Positions 26,617-35,226 of a DNA stretch of 64,000 nt are shown piece by piece. The stretch's first letter is position 1, and each line of letters begins with the position of its first letter. The stretch comes from Skermanella mucosa (GTDB taxonomy: Bacteria > Pseudomonadota > Alphaproteobacteria > Azospirillales > Azospirillaceae), in the NCBI RefSeq assembly GCF_016765655.2, contig NZ_CP086106.1, forward strand, positions 4,391,001 through 4,455,000. The letters are read 5' to 3'. The translations under genes and the position numbers were made by a program. The notes below the pieces were generated by a model, which saw only the letters and a list, made by a program, of their open reading frames with translations, did no database searches and was not told the origin of the DNA.

Positions 26617-27624
26617 TCAGGCGTCGAAGGTCAGGACGATCTTGCCGATATGGCTGCTGGTCTCCATCAGCGCGTGGGCGGCCGCCGCCTCGCGGAACGG
26701 ATACGTCTTGTGGATCAGCGGCTTGACCTTGCCCGCCTCGATCAGCGGCCAGACCTTCTCCAGCAGGGACGCGGCGATCCGGCCCTTGTCGGCCACCGTG
26801 CGCGGACGCAGGGTCGAGCCGGTCAGGGTCAGGCGCTTGATCATCACGGGGGTCATGTTCAGCGTGACCTTGGAGCCACCCAGGAAGGCGATGCTGACAT
26901 GCCGGCCGTCGGGCGCCATGCAGTCGATGTCGCGCTGGACATAGTCGCCGCCGACCATGTCGAGGACGACGTCCACGCCCTTGCCGCCGGTCAGTTCCTT
27001 GACCACGGCGGCATAGTCCTCGGTCTTGTAGTCGATCGCCCGGTCGGCGCCCAGCCGTTCGCACGCCCGGCACTTGTCGGCGCTGCCGGCGGTCGTGAAG
27101 ACCCGCGCGCCGAACGCCTTGCCCAGCTGGATGGCCGTCGTCCCGATGCCGCTGGAGCCGCCGTGGACCAGCAGGGATTCGCCCTCCGCGAGGCGCCCGC
27201 GGTCGAACACGTTGGTCCAGACGGTGAAGTAGGTCTCAGGCACGCCGCCGGCCTCCGTCAGGCTCAGCCCCCTGGGAATGGGCAGCACCTGGGGAGCGGG
27301 CGTCACGCAGAACTCCGCATAGCCGCCGCCCGGCGTCAGGGCGCAGACCTGCTGGCCGACCTGGAAATCCGTCACGCCGGAGCCGACCGCGGCCACCTCG
27401 CCGGCCACTTCCAGGCCGGGCAGGTCGGAGGCGCCGGGCGGCGGCGGATAGGCTCCCTGGCGCTGAAACACGTCGGGCCGGTTGACGCCGGCCGCCGAGA
27501 CACGGATCAGCACCTCGCCCGGCCCGGGCTGGGGAACCGGCCGGGTCGTCGGTCGCAGCACGTCGGGACCGCCGGGGGCGGAGATCTCGATCGCGGTCAT
27601 GGTGTGCGGCAGGGCGGAGGCCAT
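26617..27624 (-). CDS. NAD(P)H quinone oxidoreductase, PIG3 family
   Basis: This 335-residue medium-chain reductase has the PIG3 pattern MTAIEISAPGGPDVL, then RVSAAGVNRPDVFQRQGAYP with the conserved PPPPGASD turn, and the nucleotide site VHGGSSGIGTTAIQL. A CRACERLGADRAIDY segment follows. It probably reduces quinones or related electrophiles with NADPH. The ATG at 27624 has AGAGGAA five bases upstream. It is divergent from the DUF1192 gene by 156 bases. Confidence 0.93.
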   Translation of the reverse strand: MASALPHTMTAIEISAPGGPDVLRPTTRPVPQPGPGEVLIRVSAAGVNRPDVFQRQGAYPPPPGASDLPGLEVAGEVAAVGSGVTDFQVGQQVCALTPGGGYAEFCVTPAPQVLPIPRGLSLTEAGGVPETYFTVWTNVFDRGRLAEGESLLVHGGSSGIGTTAIQLGKAFGARVFTTAGSADKCRACERLGADRAIDYKTEDYAAVVKELTGGKGVDVVLDMVGGDYVQRDIDCMAPDGRHVSIAFLGGSKVTLNMTPVMIKRLTLTGSTLRPRTVADKGRIAASLLEKVWPLIEAGKVKPLIHKTYPFREAAAAHALMETSSHIGKIVLTFDA

Positions 27625-27780
27625 GGGCTTCCTCTTGTAGGCTTCGATCGATTGCGGGATAGATTGCACATGTACCCCTCGGGGAAGGTCGATACAAGCG
27701 GACTCGGGGGTGGCGCATCCTGATTTACCCCGGACCGCCCCCTGGGCGCCCCTGGACCAAGCGAAGCGGGAGGACGAGCG

Positions 27781-27963
27781 ATGAACCTGGAAGACCTGGA
27801 GCCGGCGAAGAAACCGGCGGCCAAGAAGGACCTGACAGTGATGTCCGTCGACGAACTTCGCGACTACATCGCCGTGCTGCAGGGCGAGATCGAGCGGGCT
27901 GAAGGCGCCATCGCCGCCAAGCAGGCGCACCGCAGCGGCGCCGAGGCCTTCTTCAAGAAGTAG
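27781..27963 (+). CDS. DUF1192 family protein
   Basis: This 60-residue protein matches DUF1192: MSVDELRDYIAVLQGEIERA is the conserved helix, followed by AIAAKQAHRSGAEAFFKK. It is a short coiled coil of unknown role found throughout alphaproteobacteria. GGAGG lies seven bases before the ATG. It stands alone, upstream of the TauE/SafE gene. Confidence 0.9.
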   Translation: MNLEDLEPAKKPAAKKDLTVMSVDELRDYIAVLQGEIERAEGAIAAKQAHRSGAEAFFKK

Positions 27964-28027
27964 AGGCGCCTGCGGCCGGCCGATCGGACTCATTGCGGCG
28001 GATCGGGGATCGTCGTATCCCGGTGTG

Positions 28028-28882
28028 ATGAGCGATTCGGAACAAGGCCCCAGGGGGCTGGTGCGCACCCGGGCATTCGGCTTCGGCGGCGCCATCGGCG
28101 TGCTCGGGGGGCTGATCGGCCTGGGCGGCGCGGAATTCCGCCTGCCGGTCCTCCATGGGCTGTTCGCCTTCCCGATCCACCGGGCCGTCCGGTTCAACCT
28201 GCTGATCAGCCTGGCGACCGTGGTCGTGTCCCTGGCGGCCCGCCTCGCCTTCGCGTCGTTCCCGGCGCTCGGCCCGCTGGCGGGGGAGATCCTGGCGGTG
28301 GCCGCCGGGGCCGTGGCGGCGGCCTGGTTCGGCACGGGCTTGCTCGGCCGGCTGTCGGAACGCTCCCTTACCTTTCTGGTCGCGGGCCTGCTGGCCGGCA
28401 TCGCCGGACTGCTGCTGGTGGAAGCGGTGCTTCCCGACGGGTTTTCGGCCGGACTCCCCGATGTCGCCCCGCTTCGGATCGCGGTCGGCGTCGCCGCCGG
28501 GATCGCCATCGGCATGGTCAGCAGCCTGCTCGGGGTCGCGGGCGGCGAGCTGATCATACCGACCTTCATCTTCGTCTTCGGCGCGGACGTCAAGACGGCC
28601 GGAACCGCCAGCCTGATCATCAGCCTGCCCACCGTGCTGGTCGGCGTGGTCCGGTACTGGCGCCAGGGAGCCTACCGGAGCCGCGGTCCCCTGGTGGACG
28701 TCGCCGCTCCCATGGCGGCAGGGTCGGCGGTCGGCGCCGTCGTCGGGGCCGGACTGGTGGGAATCCTCCCCGCCGGGCTGCTCAAGCTGGCGCTGGGGCT
28801 GATCCTGGCGGTTTCCTCGATCAAGATGCTGAGAGGCATGGCGAAGAGATCGGCTGTGCCGCCCCGCTCCGGGAACCCGTGA
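28028..28882 (+). CDS. sulfite exporter TauE/SafE family protein
   Basis: The 284-residue membrane protein has about eight helices in two repeats with the family motif GGLIGLGGAEFRLPVL near residue 30 and its counterpart GMVSSLLGVAGGELIIPTFI near residue 165. TauE/SafE proteins export sulfite, sulfoacetate or similar organic anions. No sulfur genes lie nearby, so the substrate is open. A GTG directly before the ATG is an alternative start. Confidence 0.9.
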   Translation: MSDSEQGPRGLVRTRAFGFGGAIGVLGGLIGLGGAEFRLPVLHGLFAFPIHRAVRFNLLISLATVVVSLAARLAFASFPALGPLAGEILAVAAGAVAAAWFGTGLLGRLSERSLTFLVAGLLAGIAGLLLVEAVLPDGFSAGLPDVAPLRIAVGVAAGIAIGMVSSLLGVAGGELIIPTFIFVFGADVKTAGTASLIISLPTVLVGVVRYWRQGAYRSRGPLVDVAAPMAAGSAVGAVVGAGLVGILPAGLLKLALGLILAVSSIKMLRGMAKRSAVPPRSGNP

Positions 28883-28894
28883 TCCGCCCCGTTC

Positions 28895-29611
28895 TCATTG
28901 CCCATCCCCGGCCTGGAGCTTTTCGGCGTGGCGGTGCATGGCGCGGAAGGTGCGGGAGATGAACTGGCGGCGGAGCAGGATCATGACGACCCACAGGGTG
29001 GCGGCCATGAACAGGTACGGGCCGATGAACCAGGTCAGCGCCGCCAGCGCGAAGTAATAGGCCCGCAGACCGCCGTTGAAGCTGGCGCCGGCGAGGCTCA
29101 GGATGATGCCGATCTCCTCCGCATAGGCGTCGCGATCGGCCGGAGCCAGCGGCGGCATGGGCGCGCTGCCTATCATGGCACAGCAGTAATTGTACTGGCG
29201 GATCGCCCAGGTGAACTTCATGAAGCCGAAGATGAAGATGCCGAACAGCAGCAGGATCTTCAGCTCGAAGAACTCGCGGCTGACCGGGCTGGCGAAGCTG
29301 AACTGGCTGAGCATGCCGTGCGCCGCGTCGACCGAGCCGAGCAACCCGACGAGGCCGGCCAGCACCAGCATCGAGGTGGAGGCGAAGAAGGTCACGGAAT
29401 GGATGGTGTGCCCGACCAGGGCGGTGTCCATGATCCGGTTCTCGCGGTCCAGCATCCGGCGCATCCACTCGCTCCGGAGCAGCTTGAGATGCTGGTTGAC
29501 GCCCCAGAGGCCGCTGGCGAGATGGTCCATGACCAGGGTGTAGCCGCACCATGCGGTCAGGAACAGGCCGAAGGCCGTCAGGTCGGGCATCGAGACGTCT
29601 GGCGGCATCAT
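28895..29611 (-). CDS. DUF599 family membrane protein
   Basis: This 238-residue polytopic protein carries the DUF599 features: an early LTAWCGYTLVMDHLASG helix, then RRMLDRENRIMDTALVGHTI, and late RQYNYCCAMIGSAPMP. Four or five helices are visible. Function unknown. The ATG at 29611 overlaps the TGA of the ribbon-helix-helix gene by four bases, with GGAAGG just upstream, so the two are translated together. Confidence 0.88.
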   Translation of the reverse strand: MMPPDVSMPDLTAFGLFLTAWCGYTLVMDHLASGLWGVNQHLKLLRSEWMRRMLDRENRIMDTALVGHTIHSVTFFASTSMLVLAGLVGLLGSVDAAHGMLSQFSFASPVSREFFELKILLLFGIFIFGFMKFTWAIRQYNYCCAMIGSAPMPPLAPADRDAYAEEIGIILSLAGASFNGGLRAYYFALAALTWFIGPYLFMAATLWVVMILLRRQFISRTFRAMHRHAEKLQAGDGQ

Positions 29612-29838
29612 TGACCTTCCGGGGATCGGGGCCTGGAGACTTCGGCGAGGACGAAGACCCGGATGGCGCTGGACAGGTTGCCGGACCGGCCCTCGTCGAT
29701 CGCTTCGATCAGGGCGTTGACCGAAACGCCGCGGTCCGCCGCGATGTCCTTGAGCGCGTCCCAGAAGGCGGCCTCGAGTGAAACGCTGGTCGAGTGCCCG
29801 GCGATGGTGACCGAACGTTTCCGGATCGCGCTGTCCAT
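29608..29838 (-). CDS. ribbon-helix-helix domain protein
   Basis: The 76-residue product has a ribbon-helix-helix core: KRSVTIAGHSTSVSLEAAFW as ribbon and first helix and DIAADRGVSVNALIEAIDEG as the second helix region. This matches the RHH_4-type proteins of alphaproteobacteria, which may bind DNA as dimers. It lies downstream of fumC on the same strand, 111 bases away, and overlaps the DUF599 start. The target is unknown. Confidence 0.88.
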   Translation of the reverse strand: MDSAIRKRSVTIAGHSTSVSLEAAFWDALKDIAADRGVSVNALIEAIDEGRSGNLSSAIRVFVLAEVSRPRSPEGQ

Positions 29839-29845
29839 GAACCTT

Positions 29846-29884
29846 CCAGGAATGCCGGCCAGGAATGCCGGCCAGGAATGCCGG
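29846..29884. repeat. three perfect 13-bp tandem repeats
   Basis: CCAGGAATGCCGG occurs three times in a row at 29846, 29859 and 29872 without any mismatch. The array fills much of the 111-base gap between the fumC stop and the ribbon-helix-helix start, immediately upstream of the latter's ATG. Each unit contains a partial dyad (CCGG..CCGG across units). Confidence 0.9.
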
Positions 29885-29949
29885 ACGGTGCCGCCCGCCG
29901 GCCCCCTTCCCTGTCGGGAGGAGACGCCCGCGGGCGGTCGGAAGTGCCG

Positions 29950-31350
29950 TCAGCGCGGGCCGATCATGTCCAGCGGGCGGACCCACTGGTCGAACTGCTC
30001 CGGCGTCAGCAGGCCGAGCGCCACGCCGGCCTCGACCAAGGTGGTGCCTTCCTTGTGCGCCTTCTTGGCGATCTTGGCGGCGTTGTCGTAGCCGATATGC
30101 GGGTTGAGCGCGGTCACCAGCATCAGCGACTCGTTCATCAGCTTGGTCACGCGGTCCAGGTTGACCTCGATCCCGACCACGCAGTTGTCGGTGAAGCTGC
30201 GCGCCGCGTCGGCCAGCAGGCGGACCGACTGCAGGAAGTTGTAGATGATGACCGGCTTGAAGACGTTCAGCTCGAAATGGCCGTTGGCGCCGGCGAAGGT
30301 GACCGCGGTGTGGTTGCCCATGACGTGGGCGCAGACCATGGTCATGGCTTCGGACTGGGTCGGGTTGACCTTGCCCGGCATGATCGACGAGCCGGGCTCG
30401 TTCTCCGGCAGGCTGATCTCGCCGATGCCGCAGCGCGGGCCGGACCCCAGCAGGCGGATGTCGTTGGCGATCTTGAACAGCGACACCGCGACGGTGTTGA
30501 GCGCGCCCGAGCCCTCCACCAGCGCGTCGTGGGCGGCCAGCGCCTCGAACTTGTTCGGCGCGGTGACGAAGGGCAGGCCGGTGATCTGCTCGACGTTCTT
30601 CGCGAAATCCTCGGCGAAGCCCTTCTTGGCGTTCAGGCCGGTGCCGACCGCGGTGCCGCCCTGGGCCAGCTGCAGCAGGCGCGGCAGCATGGCCTTGACC
30701 CGCTCGATGCCGTAGGCGACCTGGGTCGCGTAGCCCGAGAACTCCTGGCCGAGGGTCAGCGGCGTCGCGTCCTGGAGATGGGTGCGGCCGATCTTGACGA
30801 TCTCGGCGAAATCCTTCGCCTTGGCGTCGAGGGCGGAATGCAGGTGCTCCAGCGAGGGCACCAGCTCGTGGTGGACCTGCTCGACCGCGGCGATGTGCAT
30901 GGCGGTCGGGAAGCTGTCGTTGGACGACTGGCCCATGTTGACGTGGTCGTTGGGATGGACCGGCTTCTTGGAGCCCATCTCGCCGCCCAGGATCTCGATC
31001 GCGCGGTTCGAGATCACCTCGTTGGCGTTCATGTTGGTCTGGGTGCCGGAGCCGGTCTGCCAGACGACCAGCGGGAAATGATCGATCAGCGTGCCGTCGA
31101 TCACCTCCTCCGCCGCGTCGAGCATGGCCTGGCCGATCTTGGCGTCGAGCACGCCGAGCGACATGTTGGCCATCGCCGCGGCCTTCTTCTGGATGCCCAG
31201 CGCGCGGACCAGGGGAGCCGGCATGCGTTCGCCGCCGATCTTGAAGTTCTGCAGCGACCGCTGGGTCTGCGCCCCCCAGTAGCGGTCGGCCGGTACTTCG
31301 ATGGGACCGAAACTGTCGGATTCGGTGCGAAACGCTGGCTTCTCGGCCAT
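29950..31350 (-). CDS. fumC: class II fumarate hydratase
   Basis: The 466-residue enzyme has the class II signature [17 protein letters not shown] and the other family motifs [15 protein letters not shown] and [20 protein letters not shown] with the catalytic residues. It converts fumarate to malate in the citric acid cycle without an iron-sulfur cluster. The ATG at 31350 gives the usual N-terminus; GGGGGAA lies eight bases upstream. It is divergent from the hybrid kinase. Confidence 0.98.
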   Translation of the reverse strand: MAEKPAFRTESDSFGPIEVPADRYWGAQTQRSLQNFKIGGERMPAPLVRALGIQKKAAAMANMSLGVLDAKIGQAMLDAAEEVIDGTLIDHFPLVVWQTGSGTQTNMNANEVISNRAIEILGGEMGSKKPVHPNDHVNMGQSSNDSFPTAMHIAAVEQVHHELVPSLEHLHSALDAKAKDFAEIVKIGRTHLQDATPLTLGQEFSGYATQVAYGIERVKAMLPRLLQLAQGGTAVGTGLNAKKGFAEDFAKNVEQITGLPFVTAPNKFEALAAHDALVEGSGALNTVAVSLFKIANDIRLLGSGPRCGIGEISLPENEPGSSIMPGKVNPTQSEAMTMVCAHVMGNHTAVTFAGANGHFELNVFKPVIIYNFLQSVRLLADAARSFTDNCVVGIEVNLDRVTKLMNESLMLVTALNPHIGYDNAAKIAKKAHKEGTTLVEAGVALGLLTPEQFDQWVRPLDMIGPR

Positions 31351-31686
31351 GGACTGGTTCCCCCGGGAGATGGTGTCGTCGATTGACCGGGGTTTTACCA
31401 CAGCCTCGCCCCGGAACAAGCGGCGAGGGAGCGGTGGCGGTGGCGGGTCAGCTTATGCCGCACCCGGGCGGCTGGGCCGTCGCCAGTTTGATATTGACAG
31501 TATGCTGGTAGATCTATCTCGGTCTTGGCCTTTTGAGGTACCATCGCGCTCGGCACGGGGGCGCCAAGCGGAACAGGCCGGGGTTGGGGCCGCCTGTCCA
31601 GGGATTCCTTGGCTGGGCATCCACTCTCCGGCGGTTCATTATCCCGCAATCGACCATCGAGCAGTTCCGGGGCAAACCTGCAGAAG
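31351..31686. other. 336-bp gene-free divergent region between fumC and hybrid kinase
   Basis: No credible gene is present. A TTGACA at 31494-31499 followed after 15 bases by TATCTC is a weak sigma-70-like candidate for the kinase transcript; the spacing is short. I see no hairpin or repeat of note. Confidence 0.4.
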
Positions 31687-34600
31687 ATGCATACGCTAGA
31701 GTCGAAAGATCCGAAGAACGGCATCGCTCCCGACGAGAGGCACTATGCGCGCCTGCTCCAGGGCATGCTCGACAGCGCGTTCATCGGGCTGATGGCCTTC
31801 CGCTCGGTCCGGGACCCGGAGGGGCGCATCATCGATTTCGAATGGGTGCTGGTCAACGCCGCGGCGGAAGCGATGATCGGCCGGCCGGCGCTCACCCTGA
31901 TCGGCCAGCGGCTGCTCGAGGAAATGCCCGGCAACCGCACCGACGGGCTGTTCGACGCCTATGTCGGCGTGGTGGAAAGCGGCGAGCCCTGGGAAGGCGA
32001 GCACTGGTACGACCATGACGGCATCCGGAGCTGGTTCGCGATCCGGGCGGCGCGGCTGGAGGACGGCTTCGCCGTGACCTTCGCCGACATCACGGAGGCC
32101 AAGCGGGTCGAGCGCGAACTGCTGGACAGCCGCGAATTGCTGACCCTGGCCCTGCAGGCCGGCCGCGACGGCATCTGGGACTGGGACCTGCGGACCGGGC
32201 GGATCTGGTTCTCCCCCCAGTGGAAGGCCCAGCTGGGATATGCGGACCACGAGATCCCGAACACGTTCGACGCCTGGAGCGAGCTGATCCTGCCCGAGGA
32301 CAAGGCGGAAGCGCTCCGGCTGGTCGAGGACTACAATTCCGGCCGGGTGGACGGCTTCGAGACGGTCCAGCGGTTCCGGCACAAGCAAGGGCACATCGTC
32401 TATATCTACAGCCGGGCGATCCACGTCCTGGATGCCGCCGGCAAGGCCGTGCGCATGGTAGGGGCGCACACCGACATCACCCAGCAGAAACGCTCGGAGG
32501 AGGCGGCTCGGAGGGCCGAGCAGCGCCTGCGCGAGGCGATCGACGCGATCCCCGACGGCTTCGTGCTGTTCGACTCCGACGACAGGATGGTGATCTGCAA
32601 CGAACGCTACTGCACCATCTACGGCATGCCGCCGGACGCCTTCCAGCCCGGCATGAGCTTCGCCGAGATCCTGAGGCTCTACACCGAGGAGGTCCGGCCG
32701 GACGAGGCGACCGGGCATCCCGGCGGGATCGAGGGCTGGATCCGCGACCGGCTGGAGGCCCACGAGAACCCCGGCTCCCGGATCGAGCGCCATCTGGGCG
32801 ACGGCCGCTGGCTTCGGATCGAGGAGCGCCGCACCCGCGACGGCGGCATCGTCGGGACCCGAAGCGACATCACCTGGATGAAGGACCAGGAGCGCAGGCT
32901 GCGCGAGCAGGCGCAGCTTACCGAAGCGATCCTCGACGCGATCCCGGTGAACGTCTTCGTCAAGGACGAGGCGCGGCGCTTCGTCCTGTTCAACCGCCAC
33001 TTCGCCAATTTTATCGGGCAGGACAAAGCCTCCCTGATCGGGCGGACGGCCTACGACATATTCGACAGCCGGACCGCCGACCGGCTCGACGCGGAGGACC
33101 GGGAGGTGCTCCAGGAAGGCGCCCTGCTGAACTCGGTGATCGACCTGGAGATCGGCGGGAAGACGCGCACCCTGCTGGCCCACAAGCATGTCGAGGTGCT
33201 GGACGACAGGCGCCTGCTGATCGGCTCGTCGGTCGACATCACGCATCGGCGGGAGGCGGAAAAGGCCCTGGCGGAGAGCGAGGCCCGCTTCCGAGACCTG
33301 ATCGAGGGATCGATCCAGGGAATCGTGATCCACCGCGGCTTCCGCCCGCTGTTCGTCAACGGCGCCTTCGCGCGGATGCATGGTTACCCATCGGCCGACG
33401 AGGTCATGGCCCTGCCCTCGCTGCTGGCCCTGCTGACGGAGGAGCGCCGCGCCGAGGCGGCCGCGGGCCTGGCCGGCCTGATGGACGGTTCCGATACCGA
33501 GGCGCTGGGCGCGCGCGAGCCGCACCTGCGCAAGGACGGCGCGCTGATCTGGGTCGATGTCCAGGGCCGCGTGGTCGACTGGATGGGCGAGCCGGCGCTC
33601 CAGGTCACCGTGATCGACGTGACCGACCGCAAGCGGTTCGAGGACGAGCTGGAGCGCGCCCGGCGCGACGCGGACGAGCAGCGCGAACGGGCCGAGGCGG
33701 CCAACCGGGCGAAATCCCAGTTCCTGGCGATGATGAGCCACGAGCTTCGGACCCCCATGACGGGCGTGCTGGGGATGATCGACCTGCTGCTGGGCGGCGA
33801 CCTGCCCGAAGAGCAGCAGGGCTTCGTCGAGGTGCTGCGCACGTCGGCGGGCACGCTGATGAACATCCTGAACGACATCCTGGATTTCTCCAAGATCGAG
33901 GCGGGGCAGCTCCGGCTGGAGACGATCGAGTACCGGCCCCGCGAGGTGATCGACGAGGTGGTCAGGCTGTTCGCGGCGCGGGCGTCGGCGAAGGGCGTCG
34001 GCCTCCACGTGACGGTGGGCAGCAGGATGCCGGACGTCGTCCTGGGTGACCCGACGCGGCTGCGCCAGGTGCTGTTCAACCTGGTGGGCAACGCGATCAA
34101 GTTCACGGAACGCGGGCGGATCACCGTGCTGGCCGACCGTGAGGGCGCGTCCGAGGCGGGCGGGTACGTGATGTCCTTCGAAGTCGTCGATACCGGCATC
34201 GGCATGACTCGGGAGGAGCAGGATCGGCTGTTCGAGGCGTTCGTCCAGGCCGACAGCTCGACCACCCGGCGATTCGGCGGGACCGGCCTGGGCTTGGCAA
34301 TCTGCCGACGCCTGGTCACCGCCATGGGCGGGGAGATCGGGGTCCGGAGCGCGCCCGGCGGCGGCTCCTCGTTCCGCTTCACCATCCGGGCGGAAGCCGC
34401 GGTTCAGCCGAAGGCGTCCCCGCGGCCGTCGCGGACCGTGCCTGAAGCGTCGCGGGCCTGCCGGGTGCTGCTGGCCGAGGACAGCGACATCAACAGGATG
34501 ATGATCTCGACCGGGCTCCAGCGCATGGGCCATTCGGTCGAGGCGGTGGCGAACGGCCAGCTGGCGCTGGAAGCCGCGGCGCGCGAGCGCTTCGACATCG

Positions 34601-35190
34601 TGCTGATGGACATGCAGATGCCGGTGATGGACGGCCCGGCGGCCGCCCGGGCGATCCGCGAGCTGGACCCGCCTTTCCGGTCGGTGCCGATCGTGGCGCT
34701 GACGGCGGACGCCATGCCGGAGAACCGCGAAGCCTACGCCGCGGCCGGGCTGGACGGGTTCCTCACCAAGCCGATCGAGTGGGCCAAGCTTTCGGCCGTG
34801 ATCATCGACCTGGTCGGCCGGTCCGAGGCGCCCGCGCCGGCCGGGGAGTCCGGCGAGGCGGCCGGCATGGCGGCAAAGCTGAGCGAGCTCGCCCGGGCGG
34901 TCGGCCGGGAGAACCTGGAAGCGATGCTTGCGGTGGTCCCCGACGCGGCGCGGCGGGAGCTGGCGCGCCTGCGCGCGGCCGGCGAAAACCGCGCCGACGC
35001 CGTGAGCGCGGCCCATAGCCTCCACGGCCTCGCCGCCAATTTCGGCCTGGAGCGGCTGCGCCTGCTGGCGGAGGCGGTGGAGTCCGGGCGGATGCCGGCG
35101 AACGGCGCCGAAGCTCAGATCGGCGAAGCGATCGACGAGTGCGAGGCGACGATCGCCGGATGGCGGGAAGCCTCCCGGATCGCCCCCTAG
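31687..35190 (+). CDS. soluble hybrid sensor histidine kinase with five PAS domains, receiver and HPt
   Basis: The ATG at 31687 gives 1167 residues. Five PAS-type modules run from about 17-140, 145-265, 285-395, 405-515 and 525-650. The HisKA helix has H685 in MMSHELRTP. The ATPase has an N-box around RQVLFNLVGNAIKFT, then DTGIGM and GGTGLGLAI. The receiver has acceptor D975 in MDMQMPVMDG. A C-terminal HPt carries H1110 in AAHSLHG. There is no membrane segment, so sensing is cytoplasmic. All phosphorelay residues are present. No response regulator with an output domain is adjacent. Confidence 0.95.
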   Translation: MHTLESKDPKNGIAPDERHYARLLQGMLDSAFIGLMAFRSVRDPEGRIIDFEWVLVNAAAEAMIGRPALTLIGQRLLEEMPGNRTDGLFDAYVGVVESGEPWEGEHWYDHDGIRSWFAIRAARLEDGFAVTFADITEAKRVERELLDSRELLTLALQAGRDGIWDWDLRTGRIWFSPQWKAQLGYADHEIPNTFDAWSELILPEDKAEALRLVEDYNSGRVDGFETVQRFRHKQGHIVYIYSRAIHVLDAAGKAVRMVGAHTDITQQKRSEEAARRAEQRLREAIDAIPDGFVLFDSDDRMVICNERYCTIYGMPPDAFQPGMSFAEILRLYTEEVRPDEATGHPGGIEGWIRDRLEAHENPGSRIERHLGDGRWLRIEERRTRDGGIVGTRSDITWMKDQERRLREQAQLTEAILDAIPVNVFVKDEARRFVLFNRHFANFIGQDKASLIGRTAYDIFDSRTADRLDAEDREVLQEGALLNSVIDLEIGGKTRTLLAHKHVEVLDDRRLLIGSSVDITHRREAEKALAESEARFRDLIEGSIQGIVIHRGFRPLFVNGAFARMHGYPSADEVMALPSLLALLTEERRAEAAAGLAGLMDGSDTEALGAREPHLRKDGALIWVDVQGRVVDWMGEPALQVTVIDVTDRKRFEDELERARRDADEQRERAEAANRAKSQFLAMMSHELRTPMTGVLGMIDLLLGGDLPEEQQGFVEVLRTSAGTLMNILNDILDFSKIEAGQLRLETIEYRPREVIDEVVRLFAARASAKGVGLHVTVGSRMPDVVLGDPTRLRQVLFNLVGNAIKFTERGRITVLADREGASEAGGYVMSFEVVDTGIGMTREEQDRLFEAFVQADSSTTRRFGGTGLGLAICRRLVTAMGGEIGVRSAPGGGSSFRFTIRAEAAVQPKASPRPSRTVPEASRACRVLLAEDSDINRMMISTGLQRMGHSVEAVANGQLALEAAARERFDIVLMDMQMPVMDGPAAARAIRELDPPFRSVPIVALTADAMPENREAYAAAGLDGFLTKPIEWAKLSAVIIDLVGRSEAPAPAGESGEAAGMAAKLSELARAVGRENLEAMLAVVPDAARRELARLRAAGENRADAVSAAHSLHGLAANFGLERLRLLAEAVESGRMPANGAEAQIGEAIDECEATIAGWREASRIAP

Positions 35191-35226
35191 CGCCTCGTCA
35201 GCGGAAGCCGAGAGGCCGGCGCTCCC

